64,000 bases of DNA from Rhabdornis inornatus (taxonomy: Eukaryota; Chordata; Aves; Passeriformes; Rhabdornithidae). The position numbers and the translations under genes were made by a program. Position 1 is the first letter of the stretch. Every line of letters begins with the position of its first letter. The notes under the pieces were generated by a model. The model saw only the letters and a list, made by a program, of their open reading frames with translations, searched no databases and was not told the origin of the DNA. Positions 12,501 through 27,500 of this stretch are shown one piece after another. The stretch is from assembly GCA_013397075.1 (NCBI GenBank), contig VWZS01009947.1, positions 744,001-808,000 of the forward strand, written 5' to 3'.

Positions 12501-15500
12501 TTCAGTCCATGAGGCTCTTCATAAAGCTCTACAGCCTCAATCAGAAAATGGAAGGGTTATTTTTGGCTTAAATAGTGAATTGTAAAGTCCATGGCTATGT
12601 GACCCTGAACTGATCAAACACTGTGACCACAGAAGGGCTGAAACTGGTGGCTGTGGGCCTGGTCCCTAGGAGACACATCCACACATGCCCAAACAATTCA
12701 GTGCCTGAAGTTTTTAAAGTGCCACATTTTGCTGATTATTTTTCCTTTAGAGAGCACCTTTTTCCAGAATCTGCAGTCTGCAGATTAGACTTGTAACACA
12801 GGCACACAGTGTGTGAGAGGGAATGAAATAAAACAACCCATTAACACCAGGGTGGAGGGATTTTGTTGCTACTTTCACAGAGTTTAAAAAGAATGAGAGT
12901 GTGTTTCCTGTGTTTTCCATGCAAATAACTCGTGCAGTTATTCACTGATCACCCATTACACAGTGCAAGTATCTTTGTGTGTGTTTGGGGATGCAGTAAA
13001 CATGACCAAATAAACAAGTTTGAGGTACATCAACACAACAGTGTTGCATATATTAACACTGATCTTGCTGTTCTGTCCAGAAGCCCAAGGATTCCAAGCT
13101 CCTCTGTTTGCTGCCATTCATCAGCACTAACCACTTGAAAACATCTTCTGTTCAAATATAATTGAGAGCCCCAAGGACAGAGAGTTATACAAACACTTTG
13201 ATTTCTTGGATGATTCTGTGCCCCGCCAGCCATCAGCAGAAAAACATCTGGTTTGAATGGTGTAGCCCACAGCAGAGAAAAGCAGAAAGCTTGCCAGTCC
13301 CTTGCTGAGAGGCAGTTTAACTTGGTCACTTACAGGACTCCAACAGGGTCGTGGTGCCTGCAGGTGTGCATCCTAGATTATTACCAATCTAATTACTAGT
13401 ACAGAAGGATTTACAGCAGAACAATCTTACGCTTCCAAAATGGGCTTGTTCTTCTCCTGGGACAGGATGCCTTTCAAAAGCAACAGTGACACAAAACACA
13501 GATTAAAAAACGGTCTGAATAACTGGCCAAAGAATTGTTAATCAAGTGATTCTTCTTGTATTTTCAAAACTTATGCCCAGCCATGCAGCAGATCTTAAAG
13601 ATGGCCAGCAGTAATGTGAAACAGATGTGCTGCTTTTAAACAGAAACAGGTGAACTGATTAAAGAAGAACCTAAAGCAGATGCGTAAAATCTTTCCATTT
13701 AAAACTGAAAAGAGGCATCCCTCAGAGCCTAAAACTCATATGAGAGAGACAGAAAAATTAAAGTGGAATTATGGCCCAAAAATTTACACTACAGAAATTA
13801 CATTTCGGTATCTATTGGAAAGCTGCAATGACTTTCTTACAAGCTTTGTGGATCCAGGCACTCTTCCTCCAGCTGCTGGAGGTAACTCAATTTGGAAGAA
13901 CATACAATTCAAGATGTATTCCCTCTGCCTTACACTTCTCAAAATCACATATCCTGGGATCACAACACAGGAAGTAAATGTGACCAGAAGAAAATACAGT
14001 GCCCCTTTCCTCAGCTGCAGCACATTCATTCATAGCACAGATACTGCCTGTTTTTGTTCAACAGGAGCCTGACACTGGTCAGATGAGGAAGGAAAAGGAT
14101 CTTTACTGAGAATACTCCCTCCTTCTTCCCTCACCCGTACATCTGGTGGCAGTATATGGAAGTCCAACTGCTTGAGTCATCTTCAAGCAATGTTAAAGCT
14201 CAACAAGAACCAAATAACTTCTGATATGGTACTTAGCCTGCCTCCCTCTATCCCCTCTGGCGTCATAAATAATCTCTATTGACTCTGCAGAGTAATTCAT
14301 CACCAATCTCTCCAGGACACCTCGACTGATTTAACACCAGCTTCACTTGCAGACATCAAGTGGTTTATTGTTTCATCCTCTTGGAGAACGCCGGCAGCCT
14401 GACTTGGAACATGCCTGGGAGACATGTTGCAGTTTTACATCAACTTCCCTTACAGACATCCAGTGCTTGCTCATTTTTTCTCCTTAAATATACCCATTGA
14501 TTTAACTCAGAGTAACCTCCCCCCTCCATTTCTCCCTCCCATGAATCAAAGCAAAATGCTTGTCACTCATTAACCATCTCCCCCTCCAAGGAAAAAGTGA
14601 GTTATTCCATGGGCTTGTTACTTGGACCTTTCTTAGCTTTTGAGAAGAAAGCATACTTTCCCACTAACAGAGAAATGGAGTTTTGTTGCAGTTATGATAA
14701 GCTCCCATACCACAGGGATCACAGACCCACTGTTCCTTTTACCTGTAGTAGAGGACTGATTATCATGTATCAAGGACATGTTATACCTCCTACTGAACTA
14801 CAGTGCTCCCAACAGATGCCAATAGTAGGAGCTATGACAGTGACAGGCACTGATTGATACTTAGCTACATCCTAAGGCCAGTTTGTACAGCTCACCCAAA
14901 TCTTAGCTTTTATTGTTGTGGGACAACAGCTGGGACATTTTACCAAGTACATCTTACACCATTATATCAACAAGTTGCGAAAAGAAAATCCACCAGTGCC
15001 TTTTCAGAACATCACTGTGAAAGTATTCTGGCAAGTACAGAAAGAAACAGGCTTTTATTTTCTTGTTCTCCTTCAGCAAAAGCTCATAAGTAACCAAGCA
15101 ACTTTGCTTCGAATACTCTCAATTACCTTCCAAGAAGGATCTGGGGATGACTATCTCTCTGAGCCAAGAGGAGCAAAGTAGGACCAAATATGGGAATCCC
15201 CAAATTACCATGAGATATTGATGAGGTAGTGGTTCATATTTTATCACAACCCTACCTTTGGGTTCCTAGTTGTGATCTCAGAGAGGATGGCACTGATTAA
15301 TGTGTTCAGTTTTCCTTGGAGTATCATACCAGCATAGAACGTAAAGCTATTTGTTGTCGACCTTTATTTAAACCCAAAAAAATCTCTCCAGGAACCCAGC
15401 AGGCACTGGTTATTGCCCAGTGTTTTTCAATAGAGCACACTGAGGAACAGGAATGCTGAGTCCAATCAGCTGTTTCTGTAGCAAGATATGATCTGTACCC

Positions 15501-18500
15501 CAGAATATCACACTGTTTCAAATTTACCTTAGAACAAGGGTGAACACTGAATTGTCACATGGCAGAAAGGCACACAGGGACTGGGGCAGTGTAAAGCCTG
15601 TACATGGAGACTGACATTGGCTGAATAGCTCGTCCCCTTAATGTCCCAACTGAAACAGCTAAAAGCACTGAGGAGGTAGGGTGATGTAAGTAAAGTACTT
15701 TATCTCTTTTGTATTCTCATTGGAAATTCTGCCCAAGCCTTTTTTCTTCTCTTTTACTGATGTTTGAACTGACAAAGCCACAAATATCTGGTGAACCTTC
15801 CTGCTAGTACCTGTCTACTGTCACATTCACATTTAAAACTACTATTGTGTAGTCAGATTCTGCCTTCTGCTACTACTAGTTTTATGACATTTTGCTAGCA
15901 ATCCTACTGTTTCCAGTCTCTTGAGAAGGTTACTACTGACTCACTAAGCCACAGGAATAACAAATACATCACATTTTTCAGAAGGACACTGACATAATTA
16001 TTCTGCTGGAATTCCTGCAAAATAACGCGTATAAAGAAGTTCCATAAGTATACATTCAGCCTTCTTCCAAGCAAGATGTCTCAAATAGCTGAATCTCTCC
16101 AGAGCATTTCACAGAGCAAGACAGTAAACAATACATATCTTGGACATGTTGAGCAACAATATTTAAAGAAATGGCACTACAAAAACAGAGCAGCGAAAAA
16201 TATTATCCATTACTTAAGTAATGGAGGCAGGGAGAAGCCACAGTGGTGAGAGAGGTCAGAGAAATTTCCAGCTGCCAGGTGAAAGCAGGGAAACATGGGG
16301 ATCTGGGATGACTCTTCCAGACCACACAAGTCTGACAACAAAACTCCAGCCTGGTGGAAACTGAAAACATCAGGAAATTCATGAGAGATAGCAGATTTCC
16401 AGTGTGACAAAAGTAATGGTATATTAAAAACACCATTAAGAAAGCTAAATTTGAAGCTGGTGGGTGCCTGAACTCAGCACAAACAGATGGTCCCATGTCC
16501 TGGTGGAACTATGGCCTACTGGAAGTACAGTGAGATCTCTCTTATGCTTTTTTAAACCTTTGAAGATGGCCTGTGGAACAGAGCTTCGTTTTAGATCCAT
16601 CAGACTCTATTAAACAAGGACAATTTAATCCTTTCTCTGCAGGAAAACTGAAAGATGCTACAATAGACTAGTAGAAAGAGATACCTTTTTATGGAAATAG
16701 AGATGAGATCAGTGAGGAAGGTTTATGAATTTGTTAGATGTCAGCAAAAATCAACTAGCAATTCAATTTTCATCTCTTTTCAGCCTACCATGTGGCAGTC
16801 TCTCTGCAAAAGAAAGCAAGAGACATCTATTTCTCACTCTTGCTAGGTTTTGGCTTGTTGGACCATATGAAATATGAGCTCTGCCTGACCCCTTCTAACA
16901 CAGTGTTAGTAAAACAAAAACATTTGAGTAGGGGAGGGAAAGAAAACCCAACCCATGCAGCTATTTTACTTTAAAGGACACGACGGTTTAGTGTAAACAA
17001 AGGGGGAATAAACTACAGGGATATATGCACAGTAAGAGTCAATTGGAAACAGCTGTTGGCAGATACTGTGGCAACCTGAAATCTTGGGCTGCAGCTCCGG
17101 GTTGCACAAACTCCTTTTTTTGTTGCCAGTTTTAAATCCCCTCTCACTGCATGTGTGTGCACACCCCCATGTACATGTGTGAGGTGTGCTGCAGGAGCAG
17201 CAAGTGCATGGCAGCAAGCAGGGATGGTTTGGCTAGGAGTGTCTCTCCTTCAAGGGGGAAGACATGGGGTAATGGAAAAACCTGTAAAGGGGTTATAAAG
17301 CCCTTTCAACCACTGTCTGCAGCCATTCCTCCCAATTTCTGTCTTTAATATTAGAACCATATAATGACAAACTGCAAAAAAAGAGGCAAGAATGTAAAGG
17401 TGCTATTTTAGTTCCCAAAGATTTTTGCTTTTCTGGTTGCATTTAAACAAGAAGTTTGGGGAGGAATACCAATCCTGGGTCAACCCGTACAATATTTCTG
17501 ATATTCAGGGAGTAACACTATCTGTTACAAACATTAAATTATCTAAGCCAGTGGGATAGCCCTGGCAGGTGGTGTTTCCAATACCACAGCAGCAAAGTTA
17601 ACAGAGCACAGTGCAAACTTGCGGACTTCAAATCTCTATCCTCCATGTTAGACCTGCTAACAATAAGCGCAGGCTATTTCCAAGTGAAGAAGCTGACAGT
17701 CACAAAGCACAGCTTTTTGCCTCTAGTTTGGAGTCCAAACTAGCAATTCAAGGTGCACTAATTTCATGGCACACCTGGAGTGAACACATGCCATGTATCT
17801 TGAAGTGCAAGGTTCATGCTTCAATGACCTGGCTGCTGGAGGCAGCGAAAAAAAAGACAAAACACAGAAACTGCCCCTTCTCTCTTTCTGTATAGGAAGG
17901 ATTCTTCTCAGGTAAGATAGACTTGCATAGCAGAGGAGGTGAATGTTGCAATACATGCATTGCTGCTGTCCACATTGCTTTTGTTTTGGAGACAGAAGAT
18001 AAATAAATATCTAGTGCCATACCAAGTCATGGACCATGTTCCTGGATCCGCCTCAGCCCGGCCAACTGAACATATGATGTTACCACTTCTAGGAAATGTT
18101 CCACCTGCTTACAGAGTTAATCTGAACCCCATGCATAAGTAGGGGTTCAGTAGGTCCATCAAACAGCATGAAAATCCTGTTGTCCTTATGCTTCTTCATC
18201 CCTCTGCCCCAGGCTCAGCCAGCTGCCCCCACCAGCAAAGACATGTGCTGGCAACTGCTGCAGAGAGAGAAATGTAAGCCTTTCCTCACCAAAGGTTTGG
18301 ATGGTGACATGCAGGCTAATGCCACATAAGTAGCACAATGAGAGCCTCCAAGGACTTCACTAAGCAAGGGAAAAAACTCACTCCAGTCCTGGTGGTCTGG
18401 CTGCCACCTTGCTCTAACTGTTAACTTGCTCGAGCAGACGAGCATCACATTCCTATGAACCTGTATTTTCTACTGCCTAGTGAAACAGTTTTGCTGTTCA

Positions 18501-21500
18501 GTACTGCCACAGCTTTGCTGGGTTTTGTCTCCAGCCTTGCTGTCCCTCCTCTGGTAGGAAAGGCAACCTTCTCAGTTTGATCAGTGTCTGCACAAATCTG
18601 GTAGTGACAGACTTCAAACCTAGCACTCATGTTGGTAGAAAGACATGAAATAATATAGGGGGCCCTGATATCACTTCATTTGAATGCATTAGTCATTGCA
18701 GGAATACACAAAGGCAACTCTTGGCTTTGAAAACCTAATTTACAAATAGAAGACTTGATTAGTCACAGAATATTCTGATTTGGAAGGGACCCACAAGAAT
18801 CATTGAGCCAAACTCTAGTAAATGGCCCATACAGGGATTTTAACCACAACCTTGATGTTATTAGCACCATGCTTTAACCAGCTGAGCTCATCTCAGTCTT
18901 CAATATGAAGGCCTGTGTTTACCACTGTTCTTACCACAAGTCAAAAATGAACATCACACTCAGCTCTGCTGTATTCCAGGGAGATGGTCAGAGCAATATT
19001 TAGAAAAACACACACAGAACAGAGACAAATGACAAACACATTACTTAGAGTGAAGTGCAAGCACTGCCAAAGAGCTGCTTTCATTTACCAATGAGTAGTG
19101 ATCACTTTCTAGGGATGAATCTTCAGATAGAAGCTGATGCCCATCTGTTTGACGCACAAAATGTGTGTGTGGATATTTTTATTAAGTGAGATAACACATA
19201 TGAGAAATATGCTTTTATGACTCCATAAGAGAGGTTTATCTGAGGCTCTGCAGGTATTAAACAGCAGGTCTAGTTGGGAAAAGAAACACATCCATCTGTT
19301 TAATTTCATCTCCTCTTGCCTCTGCATTGATCATGGCCCACCTGTGAGCTAAGGCTTAGCACACTTACTTGGAAAGGAGAATGACACAATTCTGGGCCCT
19401 CCGGCCATCAATCACAGAGAGCTCTTTCACCTTTCGTGTGGAGAGGTAAAGGTCTTCTGTTGAGCCCATCTCTTTCTGCATGTATTTCAAAAGGGAGGGA
19501 AAACAATCAGTATTATGTTTCTCACTCAAGACTGATAGACTTAGCTCAGTGTAATGAACAAACCCATCCCAACCTAGAAAAATCCACCCACGCAGTAAGA
19601 AAAGGAGACAAAGGCAGAAAGCATAGGGGTAGATCTTGTGTTACTAGACAAACAGAAACAATTAATTAACAACTATAAGCTCATCTTTGATCCCAAATAC
19701 TGGACCTGATTCTAACCTATTGGACTCATACTACCAACAATTACATTATGTTAATGTGAAAAACAGGCATGATAGGAGAATCAGGCACGTTATGATGAAA
19801 CCCACTGGTGTCACAGCCTATCCTTCAGCAGATGCCTCCTCGGACAGGGGTTACACAGCATTCTTGAAAGGCTGCAGCACAAGCAATAAACACCTTCTGT
19901 TATGTCTTATGGCTGCCATTGGACCTGACCAATCCATATTATATGAGAAATGAAAACAGTAAGGAACTATGGCATTTATCTTACTAAATGGTAAAAATCT
20001 ACATTTAAACTATCTTCTCTTTTAAAATCTAATCAATATATTTAATCATACGGAAATCACCCTTTTCCAAAGTTGTCTGTATATCCCCACTGCCATACTC
20101 ATCACCTGAAAAGAACTTGAAAACCCAGTCCAGAACATTTGTCATTGCACACAGAGATAAAATATTTGCAAACTCAGTCTTACCACCCAGTTTTTATTTT
20201 CCCAACTAACTGCTGCAGGAACCATTTAAAAAATGCCTTTTGATTACATCCATATTGTCAGACCTTGAGATTTACCAGTACAATATAGCTTTGAATGCAC
20301 CCATCAAATAAGCAACATGACTTCACATGACTTCTTTTTTAGCATATAATAGCAAGCATGCTGAGTCAGATGCTGCTACCCCAGCATCCTGTCCCTGGGA
20401 GTGGTCCGCAGCAGATACTCAGGGAGACATGCCAGATCATGGCAAACACACAGAATGGGTGCTTCCCAGAATTCACTCTCAGGACTCAAGGTTCTGCAAC
20501 TCAAGGCTTACTTACATCAGCATGCCTAACCTCTAAAGAGATTTTTACACCCAAGCATTTGAGATTTCAGTGTAAATCATAGGTTCATACTGCTAGTTGT
20601 CATTTCAGTTATTGTTACAGTCAGCTACCACAAATTTGTGTTGCTCCTGTATATACAAAGGACTCATGCAGCCACATCCAAAAGTGCTGCAGTGAGCCAC
20701 CACCAATAGAAAATGTCATTTTTAAGCAGGTGCAATGCACTATCTGAAGACATGCACTCAGTAAATTCTTCTAGATATGCCCAAAGCATCTAGCTTGGCA
20801 GAAAGAAAATTGCAGTGTTACTTAACAGTAACATTAGTTACAACAATTACAATAGTGTTTCCAAAAAAGGCAAAATTGGCATTGGGTAAGTTTATTATTC
20901 CTGAGAGAGTAACTAACATTACCAATAAGAGGAGTGCCCTCAGTACAACCTGGCATGTAGAGATTTCCTAAGTTTTCCTAAGTTTTCTCAGTTTGTGGGA
21001 AGGGAAACAGGGAGACGGGCAGCTGTTAAGAGGAATAAAGCTACTTGATAGTCTCTGCTCTTGGTTTAAAAGCTTCAGTGTTCCTCACTAGCTAGTATTT
21101 GCAGACAAGGACACCTGGATAGTGACAACCAGCACCCATCCCAAAGGAAAAAAAGTTTCAGCCTTTGGCTATGTATGTGAGGTGTGGGTTTAGCCAGCTT
21201 TGCTTAAAGCCATCTACCAGGAATTGATATAGTAGTCTCCATGCCATTTCCATTTCCCCAGCCCACAGGGTTCAACACAGATGAATAACTTGAACTATTC
21301 AGACATGGTCTACTCCTTGGTCCTAAGGGCTAGACTCATCTAAAAATATATCCTCTTCAACTCATCTTGGGGAGAGAGGTATTTATAGCTACTTGGTGTC
21401 ATGTGTAAGCAAAAGCAGATGAAACCTCAGGTTTTAGCAAGGCCAGATTCCAAGCTTAGCTGAAGGAAAACAGATTGCATATGGACTATCCATATTTTCT

Positions 21501-24500
21501 CAGACACAGAAAAAGAGGAGCAAGGGGACAGTGGTGACTAGCTTTTGTGAGAGAGCCCAAGCCCTGAATGCAAGAAGAGTTTGAGCTCGTGTCAACCTGA
21601 CAGACAAGATGACTAAGTTTTATGCCATCATCCTTTACTGACTTCTCATCTGGGATAGCACTGTGTTATGTACTTCAAAGAGTATTTCAGATTTTATATT
21701 TTAGTTTCAATTTCAAAATTCAGCTAAAATTTCAGTGCTGAAATGATTATACGTGAGGAATGTGTTCATCACATTGGTGCCTTGCTTCAAATAAAATTTG
21801 ATTTTGGTTAGCTGAAGACTTGTACCATGGCAGCACCCTAGCTTCTGGCAATTATCAATACTTCAGAGAACTACATCTACCATATAGACTTGTTTTGATA
21901 TGCTGCCATGTTAGCCTCCCCCATGTGGCAAAAGCTGTGACTAGACTTTCCAAATAGAGCTCCCTGAGCACTCATGGTGAGAACTACTTTCTTCTGAAAC
22001 CACCAGAGACACTTATGATCACATCTGAACAATCCTTTCTTGATAGTGTTGCTCTTACCAAAACTGTTGCCAAGAATTTTGGTTGAGAGGTTAGCCAGTT
22101 TAAAGACACGTGTATAATCCAATATCTCTATCTAAACACCATTTTAATCTTTTGCTGAACTTTCTGAAGGTTTCAGCTCTACATTTGAGCTCTTCTGCTC
22201 CTCAGATGGCACAAATCATTCTGCCAAAGTGTCCAGCTCTACGCAAAGAAATATTTCCTTTATCAGAAAGTCTGTGGCTAGTAAGTGCATCTGAAGACTT
22301 CAGTACTGTCCAAAGCAGACAGAACACAGATGGGAACAGTGGGAGAGAAGGGTCCCTGAGACCCCCTTTTGTTCTCCTCAAGAGAGAGTATTACTCTGGT
22401 TAAGGAAGAGTTCACACTGACATTCTTCTTTGTCTCTGATCTTTTTTCCTCAGGATCGTAAAAAAAGGGACTACAGAACCAGCAGTGAGATACAAGCAAG
22501 TGAAATCCTCCTACCACAGAGATAACACAGCTAAAAGAATTATTTGTACCACCTTCCCCATCAAGAAAGCAGAGTGCAAGGGCATATGAAAGAGTGGCAT
22601 GAGCTGTGACCCCACAGTGGCATGGTCCAGGACTTCACCTTCACACATATGGCAAGAGGATGAGGCAGCAGACAATGATACTCACCTGCTTACAGGAGGA
22701 GGGGTTAGTTAGCAGGTCCTATGCAGGCAGCAGTCGCAAATAACGAAGAAGGAAACATGCCAAAAATTAGCACAGAGAAAGATACCAAGTTTAACAAGGC
22801 AGCTGAATTTAGACACACACTGTTTTCTAAGAGCATGTAATGCTTAGCAAGTAATACTGGCCCAGATGGTTCAAAGGTATTTCAGCATTTCTTCGCATAT
22901 TTTAAATCAGCAGATGTCACAGAACTAAGAGTCCTAGGACTTTTATGAAAATAATAAATTTGGTCTCCAAAGCATAAATCTTTTAGGTCTTTAAATATTA
23001 ACTAGGATAATGCTTAAATACCTTTACAAATCCAGTCCAGAGCCTTACTGAAAGAACTGCCAAGGTTATATCTTGAGGGTCAGTTCTCCTCTCCTGATGC
23101 ACAGGCACAGTTTGTGGGTATTAACAAGTATAACAAGCAACAACTTGTTTCAAGGGCATGTTATACCCTTTAACAACTTGTAGCCAAGTATTTTGAAAGC
23201 ACTCAGTAACTGCCAAAGCAGCCTTACAGCACTTCTGGAAGACAGACTCCAACTATTCCATTACATACTCAGTACTCCAGGAAAACACCAGCTATACTGA
23301 ATCAAAAAGTCAGTATTACACAGTAAGATTAGAGCAAGGTCAAAAGACAAGTGTAAGAATAGTTGGTCCAGTATTCTGTACACTGGACAATGTTGCTTTC
23401 CCTCAAAGCCACCAAAAAGGATACACTGGGCTTGAGAGAGGAGGAGAGACCCTCTGTCATTAACAAAATTAGGAAAATTGAAAAATTGTTTAATGTAAAT
23501 GAAACTGGAAAAAACATTAAGATCATGTTAATAACAGCAAAGAAAGAAATGTTTTTATCTCTACTCATTCAACAATTCAGATGCAAAAGAGCAGGGCTTT
23601 GCATTGACATTTTCATTTACAGGTATTTGGATGAAGTTTAAAAGTCACAAACCCAGAGTAAACACATACTTGGTCAAAGTGGAATATTTCCGAAAGTAAA
23701 AGGAAAAGAAAAGACTAAGTATGAACTGAAAAAATTCTCATAAATTTTTAATTCAAAAGCAATTTTGGTTGCCCAGTCTTTAAAAAAAAAAAAAGAAAAT
23801 TGATGAGGACTTGTTGATTGGAATCCAGTTCACACTGGAGCAAGTATGGATGAAAAAGAAAGTATCATGTAAAGTAATAACAACAAAATATTTAAGGAGA
23901 AAAAAAACAACAACAACAAAATAATGTAAATTACTCAACAAAAGCTGTAAGGGCAGCAAAATATCTAACTGCACAAAAATACAAGGAGCTTACATAAGTG
24001 TTACTCCAGTGTCTGGAGCCACTGTCATAAAGTATGTTTAATGAGGATGGAAGAGTGCTGCTCAGAGACCCATGGAGGCAGGGGTAAGGGTCAGGTTAGT
24101 TTATGGCTGAATAGCTCAGGCTGCTTTCCAGTGATTGGTAATGTAGCCCTAAATATTATGATTCTAACTGAGACCAGGACAGCTTTGGCTTTGGATTTTG
24201 GGAACAAAAGGAAGCCAGGCTTTGCAAGGTCATTTCTAGTGAGGGAGCTGCAATGTTTGCACCTGAAACATTGGAATGGAAGCTCTTGGGACAGGGTCTA
24301 AATCGAATCTCTTAAAAGCACTGAAGTTTTGTGTGCCTTTCTTCACCTCTGTGAACTAAGATCTTGTTTCAAGGAATGTGATTTGCAGAAAGAGAGAGGG
24401 ACCCACTGAAACAGCACCAGCTATTTGCAGAAGCAGAATGAGAAATGAAATCTCATCATGCAACAGTTAACATCACATTCTTCACAGCTTATCCATGTGG

Positions 24501-27500
24501 CTGTGAGCTAGTAAATAAGAACAGTTATTCATCATGTTTATTGGATTAGATAGAAAAATTAAAGCGAGAAGGGAGCAGATGGAAAATCCAAATACAAGGG
24601 GTTGGATTATTAATTTTAAGGTACCAAGTCAGTTAATGAAGTAGTTATCATCACTGTAAGGAATAATCATAAAGGTTGTTTATGGCAGTTGGGTCTGTGT
24701 CTTTTCCTAAAACTTCAGAGCAATGATCCAGTTCTACAGCATGAAATAATGAAATATTGAAACTGAAAATATTCCAAAAGCAAAGGAGAGGTGGGGGAGT
24801 TCAAGGAGTGAAAGTACAATCCGTCTGCTGCTAAATTTCATTCAGCGGAGACAGACAGATTGAAAGTGAGTTGCTTTCCAAGAAAAAGAGGAGGGTAAAA
24901 AGACATTCTAATAAATGGCCACTTTTAAAGTATGCTGTTTGTTCTATAATCTGTAATTCAGACAGTTTCTGTCACCTAGCCAGTTCAGGCAGTTGGGTGT
25001 TTAAGAAAAAATAGACAAAATAAAAGACGGCTAATACAGTCACCTTGCTCGGTTCTCAGGGAACTAGAGCCTTTTTTTCTCTGGATGAGTGGGACAAACA
25101 GAAAGTTTGATATGCAAATATAAATGTAAAGCTCCAGAGCTTTTGGAAGTCAGTGGTCACTGACATTAACTAGAGTATTACCTGTTGGTAGGTGCTGTCT
25201 CTGAGAGCTGCCCATGAGTATGAAGTATGCCCATACCAGAAGTTTAGACCTTGCCTTGTGTGTCTGTTCCAACTTCTTTTGGTGTTCAGATTTTTTGAAC
25301 AGTGGCAGAGCATCAAGTGATGCAGCCTGATTGCAGGTGGGCATGGGCTCAGACCACTGCCATGTATTCACTTCTCCTCCAGAATTTCAAGACAGAAAAA
25401 GTATGGAAGAGTTCACTCCTACCTGGTGCCTCTGATACGCAGAGAACATCTTTTCAAAATCTTCTAGATCCAGCACCTTGAATGCCTTTAAATCATCAAT
25501 CTCATTCCAGATCGTGCCATGGATCCTCTCCTAAAAGGAAAGGACGCATTTTAACAAGATACCAAAAGTATTTAGCTAAGAACATCCATTCCCATTTGCA
25601 TAGATCAATCTCTTCTACTCACTGGTCACATTGCTACGTACTACTGCTGTCAGTTTAGAGGACACACATTTTTTCAAGAGTCAAAGGAGAGAAAATAGTG
25701 TTTGGGGGGGTTTGGGGTTTTTTGGTTGATTGGTTTTGGTTGTTGTTTTTTTTTTTGCTGTTGTTAGTTTTGGGGGGGGGGGGTTTTTTTTTGTTTTTTT
25801 TTTTTTTTAAATACTATTTTGTATTTTTCATCACAGCCAGCCTCTAATGCAAAGGCACATTCCAAGACTAGCAGACCACATCTCAAGCATTATCCATGAT
25901 CCCACAGCATATTTCCTTGCAAGAGTGGCCATCTGTCTAACACAACGACTGTGGTCATGCTGAAAGGAGTGTTACCATCAGGAGGAAAAAGCTTAGGAAA
26001 AGCACTGATGCATGACAAACCCCAGACACATCTTCCCTTTTGCAAATTTTTCCAGGTTCTTTTGTAAAGCCTAAAGGGTGTGTGGTTTTCATTATGTCTG
26101 CCTGTGAAAGTAGTTTAAATTATTATTTTATTTTACTTTTAAGCTTTTGAGTCTTTGAAGTCTAATTGTTTCCTATTACATTAACTCCTTTGTCTACATG
26201 AGGTCTTTGTCAAGCCAGAGAGACACAAACTATACCCAGATCCCTGAAATAGTATCATTCATGGTCACTGGAAATGTTCACAACCCTTGTGATGATACAT
26301 TATCCTGAATGACAGGACTCCTAGCTGTTTGGCAGATAATTAGCATGGAGGGAGACAGGCATGGACGTCTACTCCTACTTGGTGTCCACCAAACCCAGAA
26401 CAAACAGGCTCCTGTAGAACATGAATTACCTGATCAGCAGTCATCCTAAACTAAGTGAAGGTCTTGGGTCTCCTGCTGACGTTCTCAGGACAGATATCCT
26501 TTCTGGCAGAGGACACAAAGATCAAACTTCCTTCTCCTTCCTACTGACTCTTAAGGTGCATGTTGTGTGGGACAAGCTTTGGGTGCTCTTCACAGCACTG
26601 ACACCACTGTTCTTCAGTTCATTTAGTTTATGAAGTGTATATTTATTGTACTTTATTAATTGCAAAAATAATTAAAATGCTGATTAAAAGAAAAAAGAAA
26701 TTGAATAAAAGAATTGTAAAAAATGATGTAAGCAAATCCCAGGAGATGAAGAGCCAGCAGAACCCTGATGCACAGAAAGCCAGGAACCACAAGCAGTAGC
26801 AATGAAACCCTCACAGGTTCCAGCTCTGAAGTATCCGACTTGTACCTACACAGCAAAGTGTGTTAACACTTCATTATCAGAACTAATTAGGAACAGGCTC
26901 TACTTCCCATTCAGAGTCATCAAAAGGAATGAAGGAAATGTGCTAAGCCACAAGGCTCAAGGAGCAAGGAAAAAAAAAAACCTGACCAGGATAAAATGAG
27001 GGGGAAATAAAAGTGTGAAGTGCTCTGGAGGAAATTCCTGGCAGGGCAGACACTGTGGAGGAAAACCAACACCCTTTCTCCAGAGGCAGCCTGTGAGTGC
27101 CTGAGGGTAAGGAGGGGTGTCTGCAGTGCTATTCAGTGAGAGCATAACCTAGATGGGAGCAGCACCCATCCCTGAGCAGGCTCACCAGTACCATTGTACC
27201 ATCCCTTGCAATCAGTGTGGCTCTTCTTCCCATAGCAGGAACAACATGTAACTGTAACATGGCAAACAAGTCTGGGAGGCTCTTAGCCAAAGCAAGAAGA
27301 GACAAAATAATTTTTTTTTCTTTTTTTGATCCTACCCTGAACTCCACTGCCAGCCTTATCCAGAAGCATCCAGGCAGAATGATCATTCTCATTCAATTTC
27401 CAGGCTGGCTTTGTAAACTGTGAATTATAAATCCTGAGGGATGTATTTGAACAGCAGAGCAGTTCTCTGAGTGCCTCACTGTTTCAGACTGTCCAATCAA

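Larger units (their letters stand above)
19476..25422 (-). other. DAAM2: Intron 12-13 (5947 bp)
   Basis: Corresponds to the intron in which DAAM1 carries a small alternative exon; I could not see an equivalent here. It holds a possible old repeat fragment at 20356-20440, an A13 run near 23780, and a homeodomain-motif-rich stretch at about 24440-24980. Confidence 0.85.

Noticed and set aside
18823..18890. Functional tRNA-Ile gene on the minus strand
   Set aside because: The B-box and D-arm are mutated, the cloverleaf would not close properly, and a CR1-type tail is fused directly to it; it is a SINE head.
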